Shown here in pieces: positions 6,051-11,920 of a stretch of 11,920 bases of DNA; position 1 is the first letter of the stretch, and each line of letters starts with the position of its first letter. Location: positions 1 to 11,920 of the forward strand of contig JAQXNQ010000222.1 of the NCBI GenBank assembly GCA_029098085.1, given 5' to 3'. The DNA comes from Oscillospiraceae bacterium. GTDB lineage: Bacteria > Bacillota > Clostridia > Oscillospirales > Ruminococcaceae. Under the pieces are notes generated by a model, which saw only the letters and a list, made by a program, of their open reading frames with translations, searched no databases and was not told the origin of the DNA. The translations under genes were made by a program, and so were the position numbers.

Positions 6051-7190
6051 ATGCCCCCTATGAATCTGCTCATCAAGCCCTCATCCGGCAACTGCAACAT
6101 GCGCTGCCGGTACTGCTTCTATCACGACATTCAGGAAAACCGGGATGTCTTTTCCTTCGGCTTCATGTCGGAGGAGACGCTGGAGATCCTGATCCGCAAG
6201 GCGCTGGAATACGCCGACGGGGACTGTTCCTTCGGCTTTCAGGGCGGTGAGCCCACCCTGTCCGGCTTGCCCTTTTTCCGCAGGGTGGTGGAGTTGCAGA
6301 AAAAGTATAACACCAAAGGCGTGCGGATTCATAACGCCATCCAGACCAACGGCCTGCTGATCAACGAGGAGTGGGCGGAATTTCTGGGGGAGAACCATTT
6401 TCTGGTGGGCCTTTCTCTGGACGGTCATAAGGAGCTGCACGATCAGCTGCGGCTGGACGCGGGCCGGAAGGGAACCTACAACCGGGTGCTGAAAACGGCG
6501 CAGCTGCTGACCGCCAAAAAGGTGGATTTCAACATCCTGACGGTGGTAACAGGATATACCGCAAGTAATATCAATAAGATTTATAACTTCTATCGCCGTT
6601 CCAACCTGCTGTATCAGCAGTATATTCCCTGCCTGGATCCGCTGGGGGAGGAGCGGGGCAAGGAGCCCTGGTCCCTGACGCCGGAAAAATACGCCCGTTT
6701 CCTCAAGACCCTGTTCGACCTGTGGTATCAGGACGTCAAGGCAGGGCGGTTCATTTACATCCGGTATTTTGAAAATCTGGTGGGGATGCTGCTGGGCTGT
6801 CCGCCGGAAAGCTGCGGCATCAGCGGAAGCTGCGTCATTCAGAATGTCATCGAGTCGGACGGCTCGGTCTATCCCTGTGACTTTTATGCATTGGATCAGA
6901 TGCGGCTGGGCAATGTCCGCGACAGCAGCTTTCAGGAGCTGATGGAGGGGGAAGCCGCCCGGCGTTTTCTGGCCGCGCCCACCCATGTCAGCGAGGAGTG
7001 CCGGAGCTGCCGGTGGTACCCCATCTGCCGGGGCGGCTGCCGCCGGGACCGGGAGCCGGTGGTGGACAATGTGCCGGCGCTGAACTATTTCTGCTCCGCC
7101 TACAAGGAGTTTTTCGCCTACGCCTATCCCAGACTGGAGGAGATCGCCCGTGATCTGCAGCGCGGAAAAAAGCCTTTCCCCAATATGTGA
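6051..7190 (+). CDS. Anaerobic sulfatase-maturating enzyme (radical SAM/SPASM)
   Basis: This 379-residue enzyme is oxygen-sensitive and would oxidise the active-site Cys or Ser of a type I sulfatase to formylglycine, using S-adenosylmethionine. The radical SAM cluster motif CX3CX2C is at C15, C19 and C22, followed by FGFQGGEPTL, the GGE-type SAM-contact motif. The SPASM region carries C255, C261, C276, C317, C320, C326, C330 and C348, enough for two auxiliary [4Fe-4S] clusters, plus PCDFY with D277, the residue that acts as the base in the Clostridium perfringens enzyme. Length and cysteine spacing fit that group closely. The ATG is 8 bases after AGGAGG (6037-6042). It overlaps the next gene by 41 bases. 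No sulfatase gene is in the window, so the substrate must be encoded elsewhere; a role in other peptide maturation cannot be excluded. Confidence 0.9.
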   Translation: MPPMNLLIKPSSGNCNMRCRYCFYHDIQENRDVFSFGFMSEETLEILIRKALEYADGDCSFGFQGGEPTLSGLPFFRRVVELQKKYNTKGVRIHNAIQTNGLLINEEWAEFLGENHFLVGLSLDGHKELHDQLRLDAGRKGTYNRVLKTAQLLTAKKVDFNILTVVTGYTASNINKIYNFYRRSNLLYQQYIPCLDPLGEERGKEPWSLTPEKYARFLKTLFDLWYQDVKAGRFIYIRYFENLVGMLLGCPPESCGISGSCVIQNVIESDGSVYPCDFYALDQMRLGNVRDSSFQELMEGEAARRFLAAPTHVSEECRSCRWYPICRGGCRRDREPVVDNVPALNYFCSAYKEFFAYAYPRLEEIARDLQRGKKPFPNM

Positions 7191-8508
7191 CTTTCTGAAG
7201 GAGTATGCCGCATCCGGCAAGGCGCGGCTCCATATGCCCGGCCATAAGGGGCAGGCGCCGGAGGAATATCCGGACTTTCTCCGGCAGAGCATGCCTTTTG
7301 ACCTGACCGAGGTGCAGGGGGCGGACGCCCTGTACGAGGCCGAAGGGATCATCGGCCGGTCGGAGGAGCTGACGGCGGAGCTGTACGGCGCCGGATGCAG
7401 CTGCTATTCGGCGGGCGGCTCCACCCTGTCCATTCTGGCCATGGTGTCGGCAGCGGTCCGGCGGTTCGGCAAAAAGATCCTGGCCGTCCGGAATGCCCAT
7501 CTGGCCTTTGTCAACGCCTGTGTGCTGACGGGGGCGGATCCGGTCTGGGTTTTTCCGGCCTATGACCGGGAGACGGGCCTTTGTCTGCCGGTGACGCCGG
7601 AAGAGGCGGGAGCGGCCATGGATCGCTGCCCCGACGCGAAAATATTTTATCTGACCTCGCCGGATTACTACGGCGTGCTGGCCGACGTGGAGGGCATCGC
7701 CCGGGAGGTGCACCGGCGGGGCGGCATTCTGCTCTGCGACAGCGCCCACGGCTCCCACCTGCCCTTCTCGCCCGGCGCGGCGCACCCCATGGCACTGGGG
7801 GCGGATCTCTGCTGCGACAGCCCCCATAAGACCCTGCCGGTGCTTACCGGCGGCGGTCTGCTCCACGGCGGCTCTCTCTTTTCCAAAGAGGAGCTGAAGG
7901 CGGCCATGTCTCTGTTTGGCTCCACCAGTCCGTCCTATCTGATCATGGCGTCGCTGGACGCCTGTCAGTGCTGGCTGCGGCGGGAGGGAAAAGCGGCCTT
8001 CGCCGCTCTGGATGCCCGGGTGCGGCGGACGGAGGAGCAGCTGCGGCGGCAGGGAGTGACGCTGCTGGAGCGGAAGAGTGACTGCACCAAAATCACCCTG
8101 GACTGCCAGCGGATGGGTTATACCCACGGGGAGATGGCTGCTCTGCTTCGTCAGGCAGGGCTGGAGCCGGAGTTTTGCGGCGGAGGAAAGATCGTGCTGA
8201 TGGTGTCCCCCCAGACGCCGGAGGAGGATTTCGTCCGGCTGGAGCAGGCACTGCGCCTGCCGCTCCGCCCGGTCATTCCCTATCCGGAGGCCACCCTTCA
8301 GCCCCGGCGGGTGCTGACCGTGCGGGAGGCGGCGATGGCCCCGTCTGAAGAGGTGCCGGTGGATGAAACGGTCGGACGGATTGCGGCCGTGAGCCGGATC
8401 AGCTGTCCGCCCGGCATTCCGGTGGTATGCGCCGGAGAAGAAATCGGAGAGGAAGAAAAAATTCTTCTGAAAAACAGTGGCATTTTTTCCATATTCGTGA
8501 TAAAATAA
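7150..8508 (+). CDS. Orn/Lys/Arg decarboxylase family PLP enzyme (YaaO-like)
   Basis: This 452-residue fold-type I pyridoxal phosphate enzyme of the Orn/Lys/Arg decarboxylase major domain family probably decarboxylates a basic amino acid to a polyamine precursor in the cytosol. The family hallmark HMPGHKG begins at H28. SAGGST is the phosphate-site block, CDSAHGSH holds the cofactor-contacting D197 and H200, and SPHKTLPVLTGG has K227 as the PLP lysine. A smaller C-terminal domain follows from about residue 340. It lacks the N-terminal wing domain of the large enterobacterial inducible forms and resembles the short YaaO type of Bacillus. The GTG start is supported by GGAGGAG (7136-7142) 7 bases away and lies inside the preceding gene, overlapping by 41 bases. 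Position before darA and holB matches yaaO in Bacillus. The actual substrate is not predictable. Confidence 0.88.
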   Translation: MICSAEKSLSPICDFLKEYAASGKARLHMPGHKGQAPEEYPDFLRQSMPFDLTEVQGADALYEAEGIIGRSEELTAELYGAGCSCYSAGGSTLSILAMVSAAVRRFGKKILAVRNAHLAFVNACVLTGADPVWVFPAYDRETGLCLPVTPEEAGAAMDRCPDAKIFYLTSPDYYGVLADVEGIAREVHRRGGILLCDSAHGSHLPFSPGAAHPMALGADLCCDSPHKTLPVLTGGGLLHGGSLFSKEELKAAMSLFGSTSPSYLIMASLDACQCWLRREGKAAFAALDARVRRTEEQLRRQGVTLLERKSDCTKITLDCQRMGYTHGEMAALLRQAGLEPEFCGGGKIVLMVSPQTPEEDFVRLEQALRLPLRPVIPYPEATLQPRRVLTVREAAMAPSEEVPVDETVGRIAAVSRISCPPGIPVVCAGEEIGEEEKILLKNSGIFSIFVIK

Positions 8509-8514
8509 TAAAAA

Positions 8515-8544
8515 GGACAGGAAATCCCTGTGTTCCTGTTGTCC
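8515..8544 (+). promoter_or_regulatory. Leader hairpin between decarboxylase gene and darA
   Basis: ACAGGAA (8517-8523) pairs perfectly with TTCCTGT (8533-8539). An alternative extends through GGAC/GTCC with a three-base bulge. The hairpin ends 6 bases before the AAGGAGG ribosome site of darA (8551-8557). It has no T-run and is not a terminator. It may be an RNA-processing or stability element; this is inference. Confidence 0.3.
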
Positions 8545-8564
8545 GACCAAAAGGAGGAATTCTT

Positions 8565-8888
8565 ATGAAACTGATTTACGCCATTGTCAACAGTGACGAC
8601 AGCAATGCTGTTTCCAGCGGCCTGACCCAGAACGGCTTTTTCGCAACCAAGCTGGCCTCGACCGGTGGTTTTCTGATGGCCGGCAATACCACCTTTCTGA
8701 TCTGCACCGAGGAAGAAAATGTTGACCGCGCCATCAGCATTATCGGTGAGCACTCCAAAAAGCGCAAACAGATGGTCTCCTCCACCGCAGGCTATGGCCT
8801 GGGCTCCTATACGCCTTTCCCTGTGGAAGTGACGGTGGGCGGCGCCACCATCATCGTAACCGACGTCGAGCGGTTTGAGAAGCTTTGA
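8565..8888 (+). CDS. darA: Cyclic di-AMP receptor DarA/PstA (YaaQ)
   Basis: This 107-residue PII-like trimeric signal protein binds the second messenger c-di-AMP (PF06153 family) in the cytosol. The sequence has the family's nucleotide-binding stretch: T28, then STGGFL (32-37) and GNTTF (40-44), followed by a second conserved block near the C-terminus containing VEVTVGGATIIV. Length is normal (about 109 in Bacillus). The ATG at 8565 is 7 bases after a strong AAGGAGG (8551-8557); the open frame extends upstream to 8427, but that part lies inside the decarboxylase gene and is not conserved-looking. The stop overlaps the holB start by 4 bases. The DarA partner and output are not known for most species. 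Its place between yaaO-like and holB genes matches Bacillus yaaQ. Confidence 0.93.
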   Translation: MKLIYAIVNSDDSNAVSSGLTQNGFFATKLASTGGFLMAGNTTFLICTEEENVDRAISIIGEHSKKRKQMVSSTAGYGLGSYTPFPVEVTVGGATIIVTDVERFEKL

Positions 8889-9868
8889 TCAGCTTTTCGT
8901 CGTTTCTGTCCAATCACAGAGTGGTTCAGACACTGAAAAGGGCTGCTGCGCCCGGCGGGCGTCTGAGCCACGCCTATCTTTTACATGGAACAGCGGGTAC
9001 CGGCAAAAGGACTCTGGCGAGGATTTTTGCAGCGGGCCTGCTTTGTACTGCTCCGGAGGAGCGCCCCTGCGGGGAATGCATCGCCTGCCGCAAGGTGGAA
9101 AAGGGGATTCATCCCGATCTGATCACGGTGTGCTGTCCTGAAGGGAAAAGCCAGATTTCGGTGGATCAGATCCGCGCCCTGCGGGAGGAGGTTTTTTTGC
9201 GCCCCAACGAGGGACGGCATCGGGTGGCCCTCATTGAGGGTGCGGAGGCCATGAACCCTTCGGCGGCCAATGCCCTTCTGAAGGTGCTGGAGGAACCGCC
9301 TCCCTATCTGGTGTTTATTCTGACGGCGAATAACCGTTCCCTACTGCCCGAGACCATTGCCTCCCGCTGCGTCTGTCTGGAGCTCTGCGAGGTTTCCCGG
9401 CTGCAGGCTGAGAAGTGGCTGCTGCGGGAGTTTCCGGATGAATCCCCCTCTTCTGTGGAGGAGGCGCTGCTCTGCGGCGGCGGCAATCTGGGGCGCTGTG
9501 CCGGGTATCTGAAAAAGGATGGAGCTGCCGCCGGCTTTCAGATGGCCATTAAGCTGCTGCAAAGCCTGACCACCGGTCGAGAATACGATGTGATGGAGGC
9601 TCTGAGTCCTCTGGAGGGCGACAGGACGGCCTTCCTGCGGCTGCTGACGGATGTGGACCGGCTGGCGGGAGAAGCGGCCCGTGCGGCCTTTCTGCCCGAG
9701 CAGCAGACCGTTCTGATGCTGGTGCCCCGAATCTCACCCGGTCAGGCGGTGGCCATTCACGACCTGGGAGATGACATGCGGGAGCGGCTGAACGGGAACG
9801 GCAATCTGGCGCTGCTGTTGGGCTGCTACTGCGCACAGCTGAGAAATATGATGGAGCGGACGGTTTGA
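8885..9868 (+). CDS. holB: DNA polymerase III delta' subunit
   Basis: This 327-residue AAA+ protein is a subunit of the clamp loader that places the sliding clamp on DNA. The P-loop GTAGTGKR (35-42) ends in K41-R42, without the Ser/Thr that binds Mg-ATP, in keeping with delta' being a non-hydrolysing member. The zinc-binding cysteines are C54, C62, C65 and C68. NALLKVLEEPP and the SRC motif (S160-R161-C162), which supplies the arginine finger to a neighbouring DnaX subunit, are both present. The C-terminal collar region is less conserved. The start is TTG in the overlap TTGA with the darA stop, which points to translational coupling; no ATG lies near. Gene order darA-holB-ricT is the usual one in Firmicutes. 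DnaX was considered and set aside because of the length, the P-loop and the context. Confidence 0.92.
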   Translation: MISFSSFLSNHRVVQTLKRAAAPGGRLSHAYLLHGTAGTGKRTLARIFAAGLLCTAPEERPCGECIACRKVEKGIHPDLITVCCPEGKSQISVDQIRALREEVFLRPNEGRHRVALIEGAEAMNPSAANALLKVLEEPPPYLVFILTANNRSLLPETIASRCVCLELCEVSRLQAEKWLLREFPDESPSSVEEALLCGGGNLGRCAGYLKKDGAAAGFQMAIKLLQSLTTGREYDVMEALSPLEGDRTAFLRLLTDVDRLAGEAARAAFLPEQQTVLMLVPRISPGQAVAIHDLGDDMRERLNGNGNLALLLGCYCAQLRNMMERTV

Positions 9869-9907
9869 GACCTGACGCATTTCGATAGAAAGGAATTACC
9901 AGAATCT

Positions 9908-10768
9908 ATGACTGAGATCATCGGCGTCCGGTTCAAAAATGCCGGCAAGACCTATTATTTTTCTCCGGGGAATCTGCAGATCTCCATGAACGATCAGGTG
10001 ATCGTGGAGACGGCCCGGGGTGTGGAGTGCGGACAGGTGGTTATCGCCAACCGCAGGGTGGACGATCAGAAGATCGTTGCCCCCCTGAAGCCGGTCATCC
10101 GTCTGGCCACGCCCGGCGATCTGGCTCAGCTGGAGGAGAACCGCCGCAAGGAACGGGAGGCCTTCCGGATCTGTCAGGAAAAAATTCAGCGGCATCATCT
10201 GCAGATGAATCTGGTGGAGGTGGAGTACACCTTCGACAACAACAAGATTCTGTTCTATTTTACCGCCGACGGCCGGATTGATTTCCGGGAGCTGGTCAAG
10301 GATCTGGCTGGTGTCTTCCGCACCCGCATCGAGCTGCGGCAGATCGGTGTCCGGGACGAGTCCAAGATGCTGGGCGGTCTGGGCATCTGCGGGCGGCCCT
10401 TCTGCTGCAGCACCTTCCTGGGCGATTTCCAGCCGGTGTCCATCAAGATGGCCAAGGAGCAGAACCTGTCTCTGAATCCCACCAAAATCTCCGGCACCTG
10501 CGGACGGCTCATGTGCTGCCTGAAATACGAGCAGGAGGCCTATGAGGATCTGCTGCGGATCACGCCCCGGGTTGGTTCGGTGGTGCGGACGCCGGAGGGA
10601 AACGGCACGGTCATTGAAAACAACCTGCTGACCGGCATGCTGAAGGTTCAGCTGGACAAGGCTGCCGACGCGGCGCCTCTGCTGGTGCACCGGCAGGATG
10701 TGAAGCTGGTTCCCCGCCAGCGGGGCAGGGAAGCTGCGCCTGCACCGGAGACGCAGGAAGAAGAATGA
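9908..10768 (+). CDS. ricT: PSP1-domain protein RicT (YaaT)
   Basis: This 286-residue protein is the homologue of Bacillus YaaT/RicT. With RicA (YmcA) and RicF (YlbF) it forms a complex that carries Fe-S clusters and steers RNase Y cleavage of mRNAs; the complex affects sporulation, competence and biofilm in Bacillus. The PSP1 domain has the conserved double cysteine motif: CGRPFCC (C161, C166, C167) and CGRLMCC (C198, C203, C204), plausible cluster ligands. The N-terminus starts with the usual IIGVRFKNAGKTYYF-like strand. The last 20 residues are polar and acidic. The ATG at 9908 is about 12 bases after GAAAGGAA, a weak and rather distant ribosome site. The gap from holB is 39 bases, so it is likely the last gene of the unit. 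It is followed by a T-run (10790-10795) with only a poor hairpin before it. Confidence 0.92.
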   Translation: MTEIIGVRFKNAGKTYYFSPGNLQISMNDQVIVETARGVECGQVVIANRRVDDQKIVAPLKPVIRLATPGDLAQLEENRRKEREAFRICQEKIQRHHLQMNLVEVEYTFDNNKILFYFTADGRIDFRELVKDLAGVFRTRIELRQIGVRDESKMLGGLGICGRPFCCSTFLGDFQPVSIKMAKEQNLSLNPTKISGTCGRLMCCLKYEQEAYEDLLRITPRVGSVVRTPEGNGTVIENNLLTGMLKVQLDKAADAAPLLVHRQDVKLVPRQRGREAAPAPETQEEE

Positions 10769-10805
10769 TTTTACGGCCCGTTAACAGGTTTTTTCGTGGA
10801 ATCAC

Positions 10806-10834
10806 TTGCTTTTTCAGTCGTTTACTGTTACAAT
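10806..10834 (+). promoter_or_regulatory. Promoter of the ferredoxin gene
   Basis: TTGCTT (10806-10811) and TACAAT (10829-10834) are 17 bases apart, and a TG at 10826-10827 gives an extended -10. The predicted start near 10841 gives a leader of about 26 bases, with a very strong AAGGAGGTG ribosome site at 10850-10858. The arrangement suggests high expression. Confidence 0.6.
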
Positions 10835-10866
10835 ATAGAAAGAAATTCTAAGGAGGTGTTTTCCCC

Positions 10867-11037
10867 ATGGCATATGTAATTTCTGACGAGTGCATCGCTT
10901 GCGGCGCTTGCGCCGGCGAGTGCCCTGTTTCCGCTATCAGCGAGGGTGACGGCAAGTACGTCATCGACGCCGACACCTGCATCGAGTGCGGCGCCTGCGC
11001 TGGTGTCTGCCCCGTTGGCGCTCCTGCCCAGGGCTGA
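10867..11037 (+). CDS. 2[4Fe-4S] clostridial-type ferredoxin
   Basis: This 56-residue cytosolic electron carrier serves low-potential reactions such as pyruvate:ferredoxin oxidoreductase and hydrogenase in anaerobes. Two complete CX2CX2CX3CP motifs are present: C9, C12, C15, C19 with P20, and C38, C41, C44, C48 with P49. The two halves are near repeats (CIACGACAGECP and CIECGACAGVCP), the classic internal duplication of this family. Length is normal (about 55). The ATG is 8 bases after AAGGAGGTG (10850-10858), a full match to the anti-Shine-Dalgarno sequence. It has its own extended -10 promoter and its own terminator, so it is probably monocistronic and abundant. It might feed electrons to the radical SAM enzyme encoded upstream, which needs a reductant, but the sequence does not show that. 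Confidence 0.97.
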   Translation: MAYVISDECIACGACAGECPVSAISEGDGKYVIDADTCIECGACAGVCPVGAPAQG

Positions 11038-11054
11038 TTCAATCCATAGCAGCA

Positions 11055-11088
11055 AAAAGACCGTCGGTCCGGTGGATCGGCGGCTTTT
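11055..11088. terminator. Terminator of the ferredoxin gene (bidirectional)
   Basis: AAAAG followed by CCGTCGGTCC pairs with GGATCGGCGGCTTTT (11074-11088). This is a stem of about 15 bp with one bulged A and two G-T pairs, around the loop GGT. TTTTGTTTTG follows on the plus strand, and TTTTTG on the minus strand. Confidence 0.85.
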
Positions 11089-11141
11089 GTTTTGCGGTCA
11101 GAGTTTTCAGGTATTGACTTATGGATCAACTCTTTCAAAAA

Positions 11142-11174
11142 GCGGCAGCATGGCTTCAGGGATTACGCTGCCGC
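11142..11174 (-). terminator. Second minus-strand hairpin downstream of pepT
   Basis: GCGGCAGC (11142-11149) and GCTGCCGC (11167-11174) form a perfect 8-bp stem with a 17-base loop. On the minus strand the stem is followed by TTTTTG (11141-11136), so it can act as a backup terminator for pepT. On the plus strand no T-run follows. Confidence 0.5.
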
Positions 11175-11189
11175 ATCTGTCGGCAAATC

Positions 11190-11228
11190 AAAACGGTGCA
11201 GCCCCTTTTCCGGGACTGCACCGTTTTT
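11190..11228. terminator. pepT: Primary terminator of pepT (bidirectional)
   Basis: AAAACGGTGCAG (11190-11201) pairs perfectly with CTGCACCGTTTT (11216-11227). After a C-A mismatch, CCC pairs with GGG inside. It lies 9 bases after the pepT stop. The minus strand runs into TTTTGATTT and the plus strand into TTTTT, so it stops both converging transcripts. Confidence 0.88.
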
Positions 11229-11236
11229 CGCTGTCT

Positions 11237-11920
11237 TTACGCTTCCGCGTAAATCCTGCAGATTTCCTTTGCAATGTCAAAGCACTTTTCCAGCGCCTGC
11301 ACTGAGGTGTATTCAAACCGGCCGTGGGCATTGTGGCCGCCGGCGCAGAGGTTGGGGCAGGGCAGACCCATGAAGGACAGCCGGGCGCCGTCGGTGCCGC
11401 CCCGGATGGGGACGGTGATGGGAGCGATGCCCAGGGTTTCCATGGCGGCTCGGGCGTTCTCGATCAGGTGCATGTGGGGCAGAATCTGCTCCTTCATGTT
11501 GCGGTAGGAATCCCTGATGACCACTTCCACCGTGCCCTCGCCGTATTTGCCGTTGAGGAAGGCGGCGGCAGCCAGAGCGACGGCTTTTTTCTGCTCCAGC
11601 TTTTCGCTGTCGTGATCCCGGATGATGTAGGTCATGGCGGTGTGCTCCACACTGCCGTCGACGCTCATCAGGTGGAAAAATCCGTCGTAGCCTTCGGTGT
11701 ATTCGGGCCGCTGCTCCACAGGCAGCAGGGCGTTGAACTCCATGGCGATGAGGCAGGCGTTCTTCATCTTGTCCTTGGCAGAGCCGGGGTGAATGTTGAG
11801 GCCCTTGACCCGTACGACCATAGAAGCAGCGTTGAAGTTTTCGTATTCAATCTCACCGGGAGCGCCGCCGTCCAGGGTGTAGGCGAAATCGGCGCCGAAT
11901 TTGGCCACATCGAAGAAGGC
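11237..11920 (-). CDS. pepT: Peptidase T (tripeptide aminopeptidase), N-terminal part outside window
   Basis: This cytosolic zinc aminopeptidase of the M20 family removes the N-terminal residue of tripeptides. About 227 C-terminal residues of a roughly 405-residue protein are visible, and the frame stays open to the right edge. Residues matching E. coli PepT include AYTLDGG, whose Asp is a metal ligand in the family, YENFNAAS, HPGSAKDKM, the dimerisation-domain stretch TEGYDGFFHL, YIIRDHDSE, PIRGGTDGARLSFMGLPCPN, and GGHNAHGRFEY with the last metal-binding histidine. The stop TAA is the complement of 11237-11239. No internal damage is seen. The gene converges on the ferredoxin gene and has a strong terminator 9 bases beyond its stop. 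The internal GTG near 11908 is not a start, because the homology continues upstream of it. Confidence 0.95.
   Translation of the reverse strand, partial: AFFDVAKFGADFAYTLDGGAPGEIEYENFNAASMVVRVKGLNIHPGSAKDKMKNACLIAMEFNALLPVEQRPEYTEGYDGFFHLMSVDGSVEHTAMTYIIRDHDSEKLEQKKAVALAAAAFLNGKYGEGTVEVVIRDSYRNMKEQILPHMHLIENARAAMETLGIAPITVPIRGGTDGARLSFMGLPCPNLCAGGHNAHGRFEYTSVQALEKCFDIAKEICRIYAEA

Noticed and set aside
10769..10800. Intrinsic terminator after ricT
   Set aside because: A run of six T's is present (10790-10795), but the preceding CCCGTTAACAGG forms only a few broken pairs, so the stem is not convincing.
11115..11120. TTGACT as a -35 box of an extra plus-strand promoter
   Set aside because: No -10-like sequence lies 16-18 bases downstream, and no plus-strand gene follows.

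Overview
The window looks like a chromosomal segment of a Gram-positive anaerobe of the class Clostridia, most likely a gut Oscillospiraceae/Ruminococcaceae-type bacterium. The clues are a GC-rich, Gly/Arg-rich coding style, strong AAGGAGG-type ribosome sites, GTG and TTG starts, a 2[4Fe-4S] clostridial ferredoxin, an oxygen-sensitive radical SAM sulfatase-maturating enzyme, a c-di-AMP receptor of the DarA family and a Bacillus/Clostridium-type holB-ricT neighbourhood. The species assignment is inference.

Layout. Positions 1-1225 hold the 3' part of purD (purine synthesis). Positions 1226-1792 carry no gene. They hold a compact non-coding element (about 1240-1654) with imperfect terminal inverted repeats that are themselves hairpins, and a run of six GC-rich stem-loops inside. 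Positions 1793-4996 hold two cell-surface polysaccharide genes, each with its own extended -10 promoter: a GT4-type glycosyltransferase with a 120-residue acidic tail, and a membrane polyprenyl-phosphate sugar-1-phosphate transferase. A CorA-type metal channel follows (5039-5968) and ends in a clear intrinsic terminator.

Positions 6051-10768 form a tightly packed, probably single transcription unit: anaerobic sulfatase-maturating enzyme, Orn/Lys/Arg-type PLP decarboxylase (YaaO-like), darA (c-di-AMP receptor), holB (DNA polymerase III delta') and ricT/yaaT (PSP1 domain). The last four keep the order known from the Bacillus yaaO-tmk-yaaQ-yaaR-holB-yaaT region, with tmk and yaaR absent and the radical SAM gene added in front. 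A short separate gene for a 2[4Fe-4S] ferredoxin follows (10867-11037). The window ends with the C-terminal part of peptidase T (pepT) on the minus strand. It converges on the ferredoxin gene across about 200 bases holding three strong hairpins.

Most genes are ordinary housekeeping genes. The part least explained by known families is the structured element at 1240-1654. Its hairpin loops read as stable UNCG and CUUG tetraloops only on the minus strand, so it may be a minus-strand RNA or a MITE-like repeat. Next in interest are the acidic tail of the glycosyltransferase, the overlap of the radical SAM gene with the decarboxylase gene, and the stacked terminators before pepT.
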